A DNA stretch of 64,000 nt from Plazaster borealis (lineage: Eukaryota; Echinodermata; Asteroidea; Forcipulatida; Labidiasteridae): positions 19,701,063 to 19,765,062 of the forward strand of contig CM037472.1 of the NCBI GenBank assembly GCA_021014325.1. The letters run 5' to 3'. Position numbers and translations under genes: made by a program. Below are positions 45,125-56,200 of the stretch, piece by piece. The notes beneath the pieces were generated by a model, which was given only the letters and a program-made list of their open reading frames with translations, did not search any database and was not told the origin of the DNA. Positions within the stretch are counted from its first letter, which is position 1; every line of letters begins with the position of its first letter.

Positions 45125-48100
45125 TTAATTTGATTTTTCCTCCTGGTTGGGGGTCGTGTCTTCCAAGACCGGTGGCAGTTTCCATTTGTCTGTCTGTCTC
45201 CTGTGGTACTCTACCTCCTCCGTGATTACATTAACCTTGAGTTTTGGAAGTACATCCTCCAGCATACTGGCAACCACCTTGCTATGGGGTACCCTCGGAA
45301 GACTACTCATGTTGATCCTCTGTAAGTTCCTAAAAATAAAAAATTAGGATAGAAGTAGTAGCTCTAAAGTGATGACATACCATTGAGTTTTTGGAAGAGT
45401 TGATGAACCCAAGCAGTCAAGTTTCCTCCAAAAAATGTTTCTCAATAACAGTGTCTATTTGTCAAAAGAACTGTCACAGTATTTTTATCAAGAACATCAA
45501 ATCCATCAACGTTTTAGCGGAGTGACAGCAGGTACCAACCCCATCACAAACGAACACCACAAAAATTTGAACCTCAACAAGTCGCCTGAAGGCAATCTTT
45601 GGAGATTTAAATTTGTCGACATACTTTTATTGATTTGTAATCAACAGAGTCACTTCAGACAAAATAATTTCACAAGATCCTTACTACCATTACTATCTTT
45701 AAAGCAAGTAGGCGTTCAGATAAAAAAATTACCCATTTTTTTTTCGGGGTTATTACCAAAGTATGACCCTACCTTCAATATATTTAAAAACTGGTGTAAG
45801 GAATTTGTCAGTTTGAAAAGATAACGTACCTGAGACGAACCAAACTAGGAAATCCGTGCTCTGTAATTTGTGGACACTTTTTGATGTTTAGATGTGTGAG
45901 TGATTCTTGAATATGTACAAGGCGTGCCAGACAGTTGTCATCAAAGTAGGGGCACCCTTCAAAGCTGAGAAATTTCAGTTCTTTTAATTTAACTGTTAGA
46001 AAAATAAGGGAAAACCATCAATAATTTATAAGACTATTTGAAAATACATAAGATATCAATCCTCAAATATCCTCTTCATGAGGTTGTCTGAATGTGGAGA
46101 CCGAGGACTGTAGGATCAAATAACAATTTGCTTATAAATCCTTGTGGGCAGGCATACCAATCTTATCCCTAGTCCAGATTTGTTGGTGTGGAGTGACATA
46201 AGAGTGCAGTATAGTGGTTGCCTGTGGGCAAATGGGCCTAGGGAGTAAGGGTTCACAAATTTTTGAAAAAAAAGTGAAAAGGAAAGGTTTTTTTCGAATG
46301 AAGTTTTAAAGTTATGTACCCTCCAATTAAAAGTATGCACCAGATGTTAATTCGAGACCGCCTGTTTCAGTTGAAATTGCAAAAAGTACATGTCTTGAAT
46401 TAACTCTTCCCCCTTTCTCTGATTCTTCAAGCAGGTTTTGAGTTTAAGTTTGAGCTTCACAGAGTGTAGACAATCCTCTGGTCTTCACATGGGTGCCTTA
46501 ATGCCCGTTCAATTACATATTCACAATTTTCAGAAAAAGATGCCTTTTACTGAGAAAAAAACTAACACTTTGAGAAGGAAGTTTTACTGAGAAAAACACT
46601 TCCTTGCCCTAGAAGAAAACTTTCTTGCCCTTTGAAAAGGAAGATTTACTAAGATAAAACTTCCTTGCCCTTTGAGAAGGAAGTTTTACTGAGAAAAACT
46701 TCCTTACCCTTTGAGAAGGAAGTTTTACTGAGAAAAAAACTTCCTTGCCCTTTGAGAAGGAAGTTTTACTGAGAAAAAACTTCATTACCCTTTTAGAAGT
46801 TTCACTGAGAAAAAAACTTCCTTGCCCTTTCCCCTTGAGAAGGAAGTTTGACCGAGAAAAAAAAAACCTTCCTTACCCTTTCAGAAGTAATTTTCACTGA
46901 GAAAAAACTTCCTTACCCTTTGAGAAGGAAGTTTTACTGAGAAAAAAACTTCCTTACCCTTTGAGCAGGAAGTTTTACTGAGAAAAAAACTTCCTTGCCC
47001 TTTGAGAAGGAAGTTTTACTGAGAAAAAACTTCCTTACCCTTTGAGAAGGAAGTTTTACTGAGAAAAAAACTTCCTTACCCCTTGAGAAGGAAGTTTGAC
47101 CGAGAAAAACAACCTTCCTTACCCTTTCAGAAGTAAGTTTCACTGAGAAAAAACTTCCTTACCCTTTGAGAAGGAAGTTTTACTGAGGAAAAAAACTTCC
47201 TTAAACTTTAAGAAGGAAGTTTTACTGAGAAAAAACTTCCTTACCCTTTGAGAAGGAAGTTACCCTTTGAGAAGGAAGTTTATTGAGAACAAAGCTTCCT
47301 TACCCTTTGAGAAGGAAGTTTTACTAAAAAAAAAACTTCCTTACCCTTTGAGAAGGAAGTTTTACTGAGAACAAAACTTCCTTGCCCTTTGAGAAGGAAG
47401 TGGCGGTCCTTAAATCACTACTTACTGATTTTTGCCATGCCTCTATAGTCAATAACTGTTTCCTTGGCATCGATAGCATCGATGTTGTATCTCCTTATCT
47501 CATCAATAGGGGGTGGTTTTAGCAAGCCTGTTACCTCCGAGGTGTACCACTTTCCGTTGGTGAAGCGCACTTTACCATTGATGCTGATCAACCAGAGAAA
47601 TGCAGCTATGTCAGGGGGGTACTTCTCCTCATCCTTGGCACTCTTGGTGCTGCGTTAGGATTGAATTCAAAACCACAAAGGGAAAGTATGAAATTGTTCC
47701 TTTTTATCCTGCTTCTACAATGTAGGATCACCAACCCATATACTACAGCTTGCCACAAACCCTCCCATATGGTTTGCACACAGCGGTGAACTAAGCTGCG
47801 CATCTAATCCATGCCACACGGTCCACACCGCTCTTTTATTGTACTTGTTTCACGATCAATCAGTGCCACAGATTAACCAAGGTGGAGAACCTTATCTCTT
47901 GCGAGTTCGAACAGTGGCCAAAATACCATTGCAATTGAGCACAGCTCAGTGGCTTCTCCAGTTTTACTCTCATTGAAGCACTTTAATAATAATAATAATA
48001 TGCGGTTCTTATATAGCGCTTTATACTCCCGATGGGTGTCTCAAAGCGCTCAGTATTTTTCCTACAAGGAAGTGGAGATACGTGTTAAAGTATGAGACCT

Positions 48101-48874
48101 ATTCCTTTGCACAGCACCATGTAATGGTTTACAAGGTGCTGTGGGCTGTGGCTCTACTCTCTACATTTAAAGCATGTGTGTGCCTCAAAATGCCACCTTG
48201 CGAAACACACTGACACCGACAGTAGGAGGATTATAAATTAACCCAAATTCATTGAAGTCCAAAAACAGGTTTTGTATGGTTTTTGTAGACTTACTGCACA
48301 GCCATACTAGGTACCAGTAGTTTGGTGTGAGAGCCATGTATGCTAATCTTACATCAGGGTTTATGAGGCCAATCATGAAGCCAAGCATGTTATAACTGTA
48401 CTGTGGCCTGTAGCTATTCTCCCAAGGGAGCAGAGGTGGTTTAAGGGATGAAATAAATGACCCAGTGAGTGACCAGGGGTAATATTATTGGAGCGCCATG
48501 AGCGTCATTGAGTGACGGATTTGAGAGCTATATAAGAAGCGAAAGACATCAGTGACCTTGCTTGTCAGGCTCTCCATCAAGCATTCACATGGAGCAACAC
48601 ATCCGGCTGAACACTGAAGTAAATCAAAATGGAAATACACTCACACGTTAGCCTCAAATTTCTTGAAATCCTTGATTCTTTTAGGCAGCTTCTTGAGAAA
48701 ATATATTAACGACATCTGCCTGTACTGAGAGTATGTCACCTGCTCCCGTAGAGGGCTAAGAATTGTCCTGAAATTTCTTTTTGACACACTTGATCCATAT
48801 CTGCAGCAAGTACACACTGTGGGTGCGTTACTCAGCACCAGTCGAAATGCTGACAATGCTGTTCCACAATTCAT
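45125..48874 (-). CDS. DMAC2: DMAC2/ATP5SL-like complex I assembly protein, complete, 4 exons
   Basis: Exons: 48874-48645, 47649-47426, 45992-45830, 45329-45125. They join in phase to 273 codons plus TAA with GT/AG junctions; human DMAC2 is 257 aa. The human protein helps assemble the distal membrane arm of mitochondrial complex I. The N-terminus (MNCGTALSAFRLVLSNAPTV then a basic KRNFRT stretch) looks like a mitochondrial targeting sequence. The middle contains FLWLISINGKVRFTNGKWY, matching the conserved G-V-F-x-x-K/E-W block. Residues about 150-230 are leucine-rich repeats: LKELKFLSFEGCPYFDDNCL, SLTHLNIKKCPQITEHGF and NLQRINMSSLPRV. The tail is charged and poorly conserved. DMAC2L (ATP synthase factor B) is a paralogue, but the C-terminal pattern fits DMAC2 better. 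The minisatellite begins 24 bp after the exon 2 donor. Confidence 0.88.
46548..47401. repeat. ~41-bp minisatellite, about 20 units, each with a hairpin
   Basis: The unit is roughly AACTTCCTTACCCTTTGAG then AAGGAAGTTTTACTGAGAAA. AACTTCCTT and AAGGAAGTT inside each unit are perfect inverted arms around CCCTTTGAG. Units with GACCGAG variants at 46849 and 47098 are about 249 bp (six units) apart, a higher-order period. It lies in intron 2 of the DMAC2-like gene. The minus-strand frame at 46934-47143 is only the repeat translated. Confidence 0.92.
47985..48180. repeat. (AAT)n-headed dispersed repeat, TATATAGCGCTTTATA type
   Basis: Starts (AATA)n, then TGCGGTTCTTATATAGCGC then TTTATACTCCCGATGGG. 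The first part is the inverted GCGCTATATAAG end seen on the SINEs. A related copy is at 54785-55025. It lies in intron 1 of the DMAC2-like gene. Confidence 0.55.
48370..48545 (+). mobile_element. SINE family 1, 3' half
   Basis: TGACCAGGGGTAATATTATT then GGAGCGCCATGAGCGTCAT and GAGAGCTATATAAGAAGCG match 52440-52540. The tRNA head is missing. Intron 1 of the DMAC2-like gene. Confidence 0.7.
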
Positions 48875-50256
48875 GATGGGCGTTGATACCGATTACAGGA
48901 GGCTGCCTGGAAAATAAACTGTCGTGAATGTGTTGTACCCACACACAAGGTAAACTGAAAGGAAGACAAAAGTTTGGTTCACATAGCAATATAACAAAAG
49001 TACTGGTACTGCAGTGGGCAGTGTGTTGGGCTACTCTTCCTGAATTGGCCTGTCAGTGTCACCACTATCAGCAAGCCTATCGGGCCTGGAATTTCATCTA
49101 TGAGAGGGCAAAGCCTTTTTCGTTTTGCAAATGGCACTTCCCCTTCCACAAGAAAGTCTATGGAGAATGGAAAACTTACATTTAACAGGTCACCAAGGTC
49201 AAGACCAGGGGCATTAGAGGCCACAGCCTCTATGGCCTCTGTGTAAATTAACTCCTAGTAGGAGTCCTACTAGGAGAAGTGATGGGAAACACTGTGACGT
49301 TAGACAAGAGTACACCAACGTTCAATAGAATTAGAACATTACAATACAGTACATGCACTTAGACTAGAGCCAGTAAATGGGGCACTGTACTCCTCTTTTT
49401 GAAATGATGACTTTGACGGTTGTACTGGCGCCCCGGGAGACCTGTATGTTGACCACATTCTACAGATTTGCACAATGTATAGATTACGCACAATTTTGCC
49501 CAATCTGCAGAGTGAGCTGGTGCGCAATCTACAGATTGTGCAAATCCATAGAATACGCTCAACCTCAACACACAGAAAAATTACGAATGAACCCATTGTT
49601 GCATGATTTTGGTCACAAAAACAAAAACCATCTAAAATTCTTATAATGATTCTACATCACTAAGTTACCTAAACGGTAAGCTGGTCTGCTAATTTAATTT
49701 ATTGATAGTCAATGATTCTATGAATGATGGAGGAATATACCATGCAGGATACTGTTCTGTCTGACCTGCTGAGCATAAACTAATGTTACCTAACTAGGCC
49801 TAATCAAAGTCAAAACTTAATTTTGTATTTCGCCTTCGGCAATTCGGCATGTATTTTACAACTCAATCAATGACTGTACAGCACTTAGAGCCATATCTTT
49901 TTTTAAGCTATTCAGAAACATAACAGGCAAACTTGGGCTTTTAATTCTCAAAGAAATCGTGAGCTTACCACCACACACACAGTGAGTGAGCCTGCAAAAC
50001 TCCAAGTTCCAGATACAACTGCACTTTTGCACACCTGCACTGCAGACCATGCAGACAGCAAGAAAACTAGTGAATGGAGGGGCCAGTAATCTTCTGACAA
50101 TAGAGGGCCTCCTTCTGATTAATAAAGGGCAAACAAAAAAATAATAACACCAACTGAGTCAGTGTAGTGTAAAATGCGCTACGGCTCTACTTATCAGTAT
50201 CAGCTACACACTATTTCCATGATCCTTTCTGCGGCCCTGGTTCTGAAGAAAAGAAA
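48875..50256. other. divergent intergenic region, DMAC2-like / CCS
   Basis: This 1.4-kb spacer between two start codons must carry both promoters and 5' UTRs. It holds a dispersed repeat (49075-49230, CTGGAATTTCATCTATGAGA then GGGCAAAGCC) related to 44690-45010 and 50425-50480. The inverted or tandem string TAGGAGTCCTACTAGGAG is at 49258-49277. No TATA box could be identified with confidence. Confidence 0.4.
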
Positions 50257-53200
50257 ATGTCAACTCCGGTGAAGGTAAGACTACAGTACGAAGTGATAAA
50301 ATAAAGGGAACCAAATAAAGTACTAACTCACGAACTAACCAGCAAAGAAGTAGCCGAAGCTTTAATTACTAAGCATGCTAAGCATGCTAAGTAAGACCAC
50401 TCACCAGCAGTAGCACTCAGGCCTGGAATTTCATATCTTTGACATGTTTGACTTTGATTGAGAGAGGGCAAGGCCATAAATCATTTTTCAAAGGGCACTT
50501 GCAATGGAATAAAACTAAATAGGCTTTGCATTCAGTGTGAATCGTGTAAAGTAAATTGTAAGATGGGGGATTGAATTTTTGTTTGATTAGGCCTAGTTTG
50601 GGATTTGGAAAAAAATTCCATGACCGACTTCCAATTTCTAATAAGGTTTATCGCGATTAGCAAAATACCAAGAGAGGGCGCTGTTTTGCTAAGCATGTCG
50701 GGTGTAGTAAAAGGGGGCAACCCGGGAAATTGGTAGCCTGGGCGCACGACGACCGGCTGTGTTGTTTATAAAATTGTTGCGACGTTCAAATCATACGCTT
50801 GTTTACTTTTTTAGTTTGCGCAGGGCCTCGGCCATGTGTGCAAACATCGTGTACCGTGGTATGCATTTGTCCCCTATGCCCTCCCATGATGCATTGCGGT
50901 TCTGAATCGCGATAAACCTTATGGATTTTTAGATTTATTAATATTGGACTTCCCTTTTTTATACTCCTCTAGAGGAATTGGTAGCTTATTTAACTTATTT
51001 AATTTTAAATTTAAAATAAGCGCTAATTAATTGACCTTAAAACAGAAAATTAAAGCGGACATTTCATTGTATATTTAATTTTTTAAAAATAAGTAATGTT
51101 TACCACTTTAAAGTAAGATACAAAAATAGCCTGCGACTACTATTCAACATGTTTTCTAGAGAGTGTACAAAAATGCAAGTGGAATCATTCCTGACCTTTA
51201 TTTCTTATACTGTAGGTAGAATTTGCGGTGCAGATGACATGCCAGAAATGTGTTGATAGCATCAAGAATACACTTGAAGGAGTTGAGGGTAAGATTTCAG
51301 CAGTAATTTGCTTCACAGAGTCTCTACTTGACAAGAAGAGTCGGGATTCTCCCCATGCACAAGCTAGGGTATTGGGCCGATATGCGCGGATTCCGATCGA
51401 TATGCAAAACAAATATCCAGATCAAATTCACAAAAGTCATCAAGATAAAACCATTTAGAATGCTCCAGATTGCACAGTAAGGCTTTTAAAACCGAGATAA
51501 AGCACCAAGTAGAAAATATTCCGAGAGTCTCGTTTCAATTCAGCATGCTTTGGCCAAACTTGCAACATTTTGGTCCAGAATGCTCCACAGTTTTGATGAG
51601 AGAAGAGTGTTTATGGCAAGAACATGAACCATTTTCATACTTTCACCATTTCCCCTGTAGAACCAACAGTACTGAATCCTACTTCATTTCAGACCTAGAA
51701 TTACACAGACCATGAACTCTGTTGTCCCTAGTCTTGGCCTTGGTGGTCCTTCAAAAGTATCCCCGAAGTTTTTTCCAGCGGTAGTGCCCTTTGCAAAATA
51801 AAAATTGCCTTGCCCTCTCAGACATGAAGTTACAGGCCTGTCATTTTAGTTACTTTTGGCCCCTTTCACACCAGATGAAGTTCCTGGGAAATTCCCTGGA
51901 CAATTTGTTTTATCTTTTCACACTTGTTTTTCTAACCCTGGGAAATAGCCATTGTTTGTATTTGCTGGACTTTTTGGAGAAAAAGCTCAAGTTCGTGTAT
52001 ACATTTAGTAAATCATCAAAAATATGCGTTTGGAAAGACACTAGACTGCAGGACTTGTTCGTTTGTGGGGTTACTGACCCCATACTCAAATTACTGGACT
52101 CTGGCCTGTGGTCCAGTTGGTATTACGAGCCCTAAAGTGGCATATCTAGTGAGTATGGGGAAGCCAAGGGAGTCAACCTTTTAGATACAATGTGTGTTTA
52201 AATTTGGTGTGTTGTGGCCGAGCGGTTTAGTGCATCTGACTCAAGTTCTGTGGCTAAGTCTGCAGGATGTGGGTTCGAATCCCGGTCATGACACTTGTGT
52301 CCTTGAGCAAGACACTTAACTATAATTGCTTCTCTTCACCCAGTGGTAAATGGGCACCTGAGAGGGCAGAGATGGTTCTTGTGATTGACTTAGCTTTGTG
52401 CTTGGCAGCACAGGCTGTATACTCCCCAGGGAGCTGAGAGGAGTTAAATACATGGCCCAGTGATCAGGGGTAATAATGTTGAAGCGCCATGAGCGTCACT
52501 GAGTGATGGACTTGAGCGCTATATAAGAAGCCACTATTATTATTGTTAATATTATGGATATATTTATTTGAACGTTTCTTTGATCTTAGAAGTCAAAGAA
52601 AATACATTTTCTGGCAATTTTTTCTTCTTCATTAAAAACAAGAAATTGCTCCAGCTTTAAAAAGTCTTTATTTTAAAAAGAGGGGTTTTATTTTCTTTGT
52701 AGGTGTGTCATCTCTTGACATCAACCTGGCCCAGGAGCAAGTGATAATTGAGAGCATCCTACCATCGTCTCAGTTATTGGAGTTACTTGAGTCCACTGGG
52801 AGGAGGGCCCTCATTAAAGGGCAAGGGGTGTCTACTGGTAAGATTGGGGTGAATGGTGTGGGTGTCGGATGGTTCATATTGTGTACCTCAGTGGCTCACT
52901 AGTACAGGCTGAACCCTTAACCCTTAACGCGGCTTAGTGACGATAGTTGGGTAACTCCATCCAACCACAGAGCTATCCATCCCCTTTCAAGTTCATACCT
53001 CTTTCAAATACATTAAACTAACATATTTTAAAGGTAGGGTCATAGATCGGTAAATACTCCAAAAATGTGGTTTCTTATATTCTCTCTCTCCTTTTGTTAT
53101 TTCATTAGATAAGCATCTTGGTGCAGCGGTGTCAATTTTAGACACCCCCCATGATGGTCCAATCAGAGGGGTCATCCGAATGCTTCAATTGGCCAATAAC

Positions 53201-56200
53201 AGTTGCATCATTGAGGGAACAGTTGATGGTCTTACACCAGGTGCACACGCATTGAATATTCATGAGTACGGTGACCTCTCTGATGGATGTAACAGGTAGG
53301 TCATGGTTAGGTGCAATTTGCATAATTTGAATAATGATTAACGAAGGTGTGGTGTGTATATACATTAGCTGCTGTGGTGCAGCTAAATGATCTAATTCAC
53401 TGGGTTAAATCTCTTACATCTCTTAGATCTCTCACATCAAGAAATAAACCAAAAGGGAAACTGACTGGGTAAATATAGATCAATTGTGGGGAGAACAAAG
53501 AAACATTTACTACAGCGGGATTTGAACCTCCAAATTCTGGGCTTATGTGCCGGTGCCGGTGCTCTTTGTTCAGCCCAAAATTGATCTACTTAGGTTTGCG
53601 GTAACACTGTCTACATGAATCTCTCTTTTGAGTTGTGTTTGTTCTGATAAGAAACGGAGTTGTAACAATTTGATGATTCAATCAGTTTGCTCTGATCGTT
53701 TTCAAGATTCTGATGGAATCATCAGAATGTAGATTTGAATAATTGGTCGTACAGCCGACAGCGATTCTATCTGCTGATACCCTTTAAAAAGTTTTAACTT
53801 CTTTAAAAACCCACCTTTTTAAGAGTTACTTTTTAATCACTTAATTGTTATTGTTAATCTTTAATTACTGTCATTTGTTTTGACTTGTTTTATCTTTATT
53901 GTTTACCAACTATATTGAATGGTCAGACAGTAGGAGGGTTAAATGCCTAATGATATTATATAAATCATTTTAGCAGATTTTGGTGAATTATCCTTTCTTT
54001 CATTTAAGATGGAATGTGTTTGTGTATTGTCTTCAGTGTTTATGTTTGATATTTTTGGTAATAAACCACATTGGATTCCTTGATATTTGAGAAACATTTA
54101 ACTACATATTGTTACCTCAGAAATCATACCATAATGACTTTGTTATCAACAACTGTGGAGTTATATAATATTCATGTTGTCCTTTTTCAAAACTCCTTTC
54201 AGTCATTGTTGTTATTCCCACCTTCGTTGTAGTTGTATTCCTCTTTGAGTTAAAATGTTAAAATTTGTTTGTTTGTTGCTTTTGTTTATGCTGTAATTTG
54301 TTTCGTTTGTATTTGCCCGTGGGCATTTCAATACAAGCCTTCTTTTGGCTTCTGAAAATGCCCCCATATTGGTTGCTCCATATCCATTTCATTATATTAT
54401 ATTCATGTCATTCTACATATTGTTTTCATTATTGATTTTTTTCTCAATCAGTTCTTGATTGTCCTTGATTTAAATCCTTGTTCTAAATTTGTTTATTGTT
54501 CTCCTTTTTCTTGAGTTGAAGTTGAAGTTGAAACATTGAACCTTTCGTGGAATGATATAATTCTAATTTGTATTCTAACACAGTTGTGGGATGCACTTTA
54601 ATCCCACCAACTCAAGACATGGAGATCCATCCGATGAGGAACGGGTAAGTTTTTCATTGATATTTTTAGTGAGTCACCTTCAGAACTTGCAGGAAAATAA
54701 TCAAAATTCAGAATCTGAAGTTAAGCTGTGATCTGAGCCCAATTTCATGGCACGTCGCTCCTTACCCCCAGAATTCTGGCTTACATGATAATAATAACAA
54801 CTAGTTTTTACATAGCTCTTTATCTACTGGCGTCTCGAAGTGCTTATTATTCAACAGAATTCCACTGCAATAGATTGTTCCCACTTGACAGCACACATTG
54901 TAAAGTTGGCCATCTTTACGAGCAAAAATCTTTTGAACGCACAACTATACCGTGTGTTGCACGTGGGAGATCTAACAAAGTTGCTGGTGAAGATGCATCT
55001 ATTGCGGCCCTGTTAAACCAGTGGTAAACGGAAAGAAAGTAATTTTCTTGAGGAAAGAAGAACTGAAAATGTTAAAATTTGTTATATTTAAACTGATTTC
55101 TTGTGGCATGATTAATTTCACGTTGTGTACACTGCTGGCATTTTGTGTAGTACATATTTCCAAGAAGGAAATGACTAACAACGTTTTGTCTGGGCCTTCT
55201 CCTTTTCCCACAGACATCCCCCTTTTTAGTCTGCCTCATTCCCTAATTAATTACTTTTCCTCCCTCTTCCCACCTTTGTTGTTTTCTTTTGTGTTTCCAA
55301 CCTCTTGTGGTTAAAGGCATCGTACACGTTTGGAAATTGTCAAAGACCAGTGTTCTCACTTGGTGTATCCCAACATACGCATAAAATAACAAGCCTGTGA
55401 AAATTTGGGCTCAATTGGTCATCGAAGTTGCAAGAAAGTGATGAAAGAAAAAACACCCTTGTTGTACAAAATTGTGTGCTTTCAGATAGAATAATAAAAA
55501 CTTCTTGCAAGAAGTTTTTATTATTTTAGTGAGAAATTACCTCTTTCTCAAAAACTACGTTACTTCAGAGGGAGTCGTTTCTCACAATGTTTTATACTAT
55601 CAACAGCTCTCTGTTGCTCGTTACCAAGTCAGTTTTTATTCTAATATATTTTGAGTAATTACCAAACGTGTACGATACCTTTAAACCAGCCTCTTCCCTC
55701 TACCCCCCCTTGCCTCCTTCTTCATTGTCCATCCCTTGTTTTTCTGTGTGCTTTCTGCCTCTCTCTCGTCATCTCTTTACTCTTGATGCTTATGTTACAC
55801 CAGTATAGCTGTTTATGTGTGTTGTTTTGTCATTTAGCCTTCGAGAAAAACTCTGCTAAGGTCTTATATTTCTTATTCATATTTATGAGTTTTAAATGCA
55901 TTTTGGACAGTTTCACTAAAGTAAATACCGCCAGTTGAAATAAATCACAGTACTATAATTCTGTGATCCATTTATTATGTATTATTTTAGTTAATTAATG
56001 GGGCTAATCTTTTGTTCTGTGATCCATGTATTTATTATGTATTGTTTTAGTTACTTTCTGAAGCTAATCTTTTGTTCTGTGATCCATTACTTTATTATGT
56101 ATTATTTGAGTTACTTTCTTGAGCTAATCCTTTGTTGTGAATTCTTTTCAGCATCATGGAGACCTTGGTAATGTAGTGGCTGATGATAACGGACGTGCTG

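Noticed and set aside
45435..45824. 129-codon plus-strand ORF antisense in the DMAC2-like intron 3
   Set aside because: AT-rich composition, no recognisable motif and no splice partners; likely chance.
46934..47143. 69-codon repetitive ORF on the minus strand
   Set aside because: It is the minisatellite read in one frame; unit length changes break the frame elsewhere.
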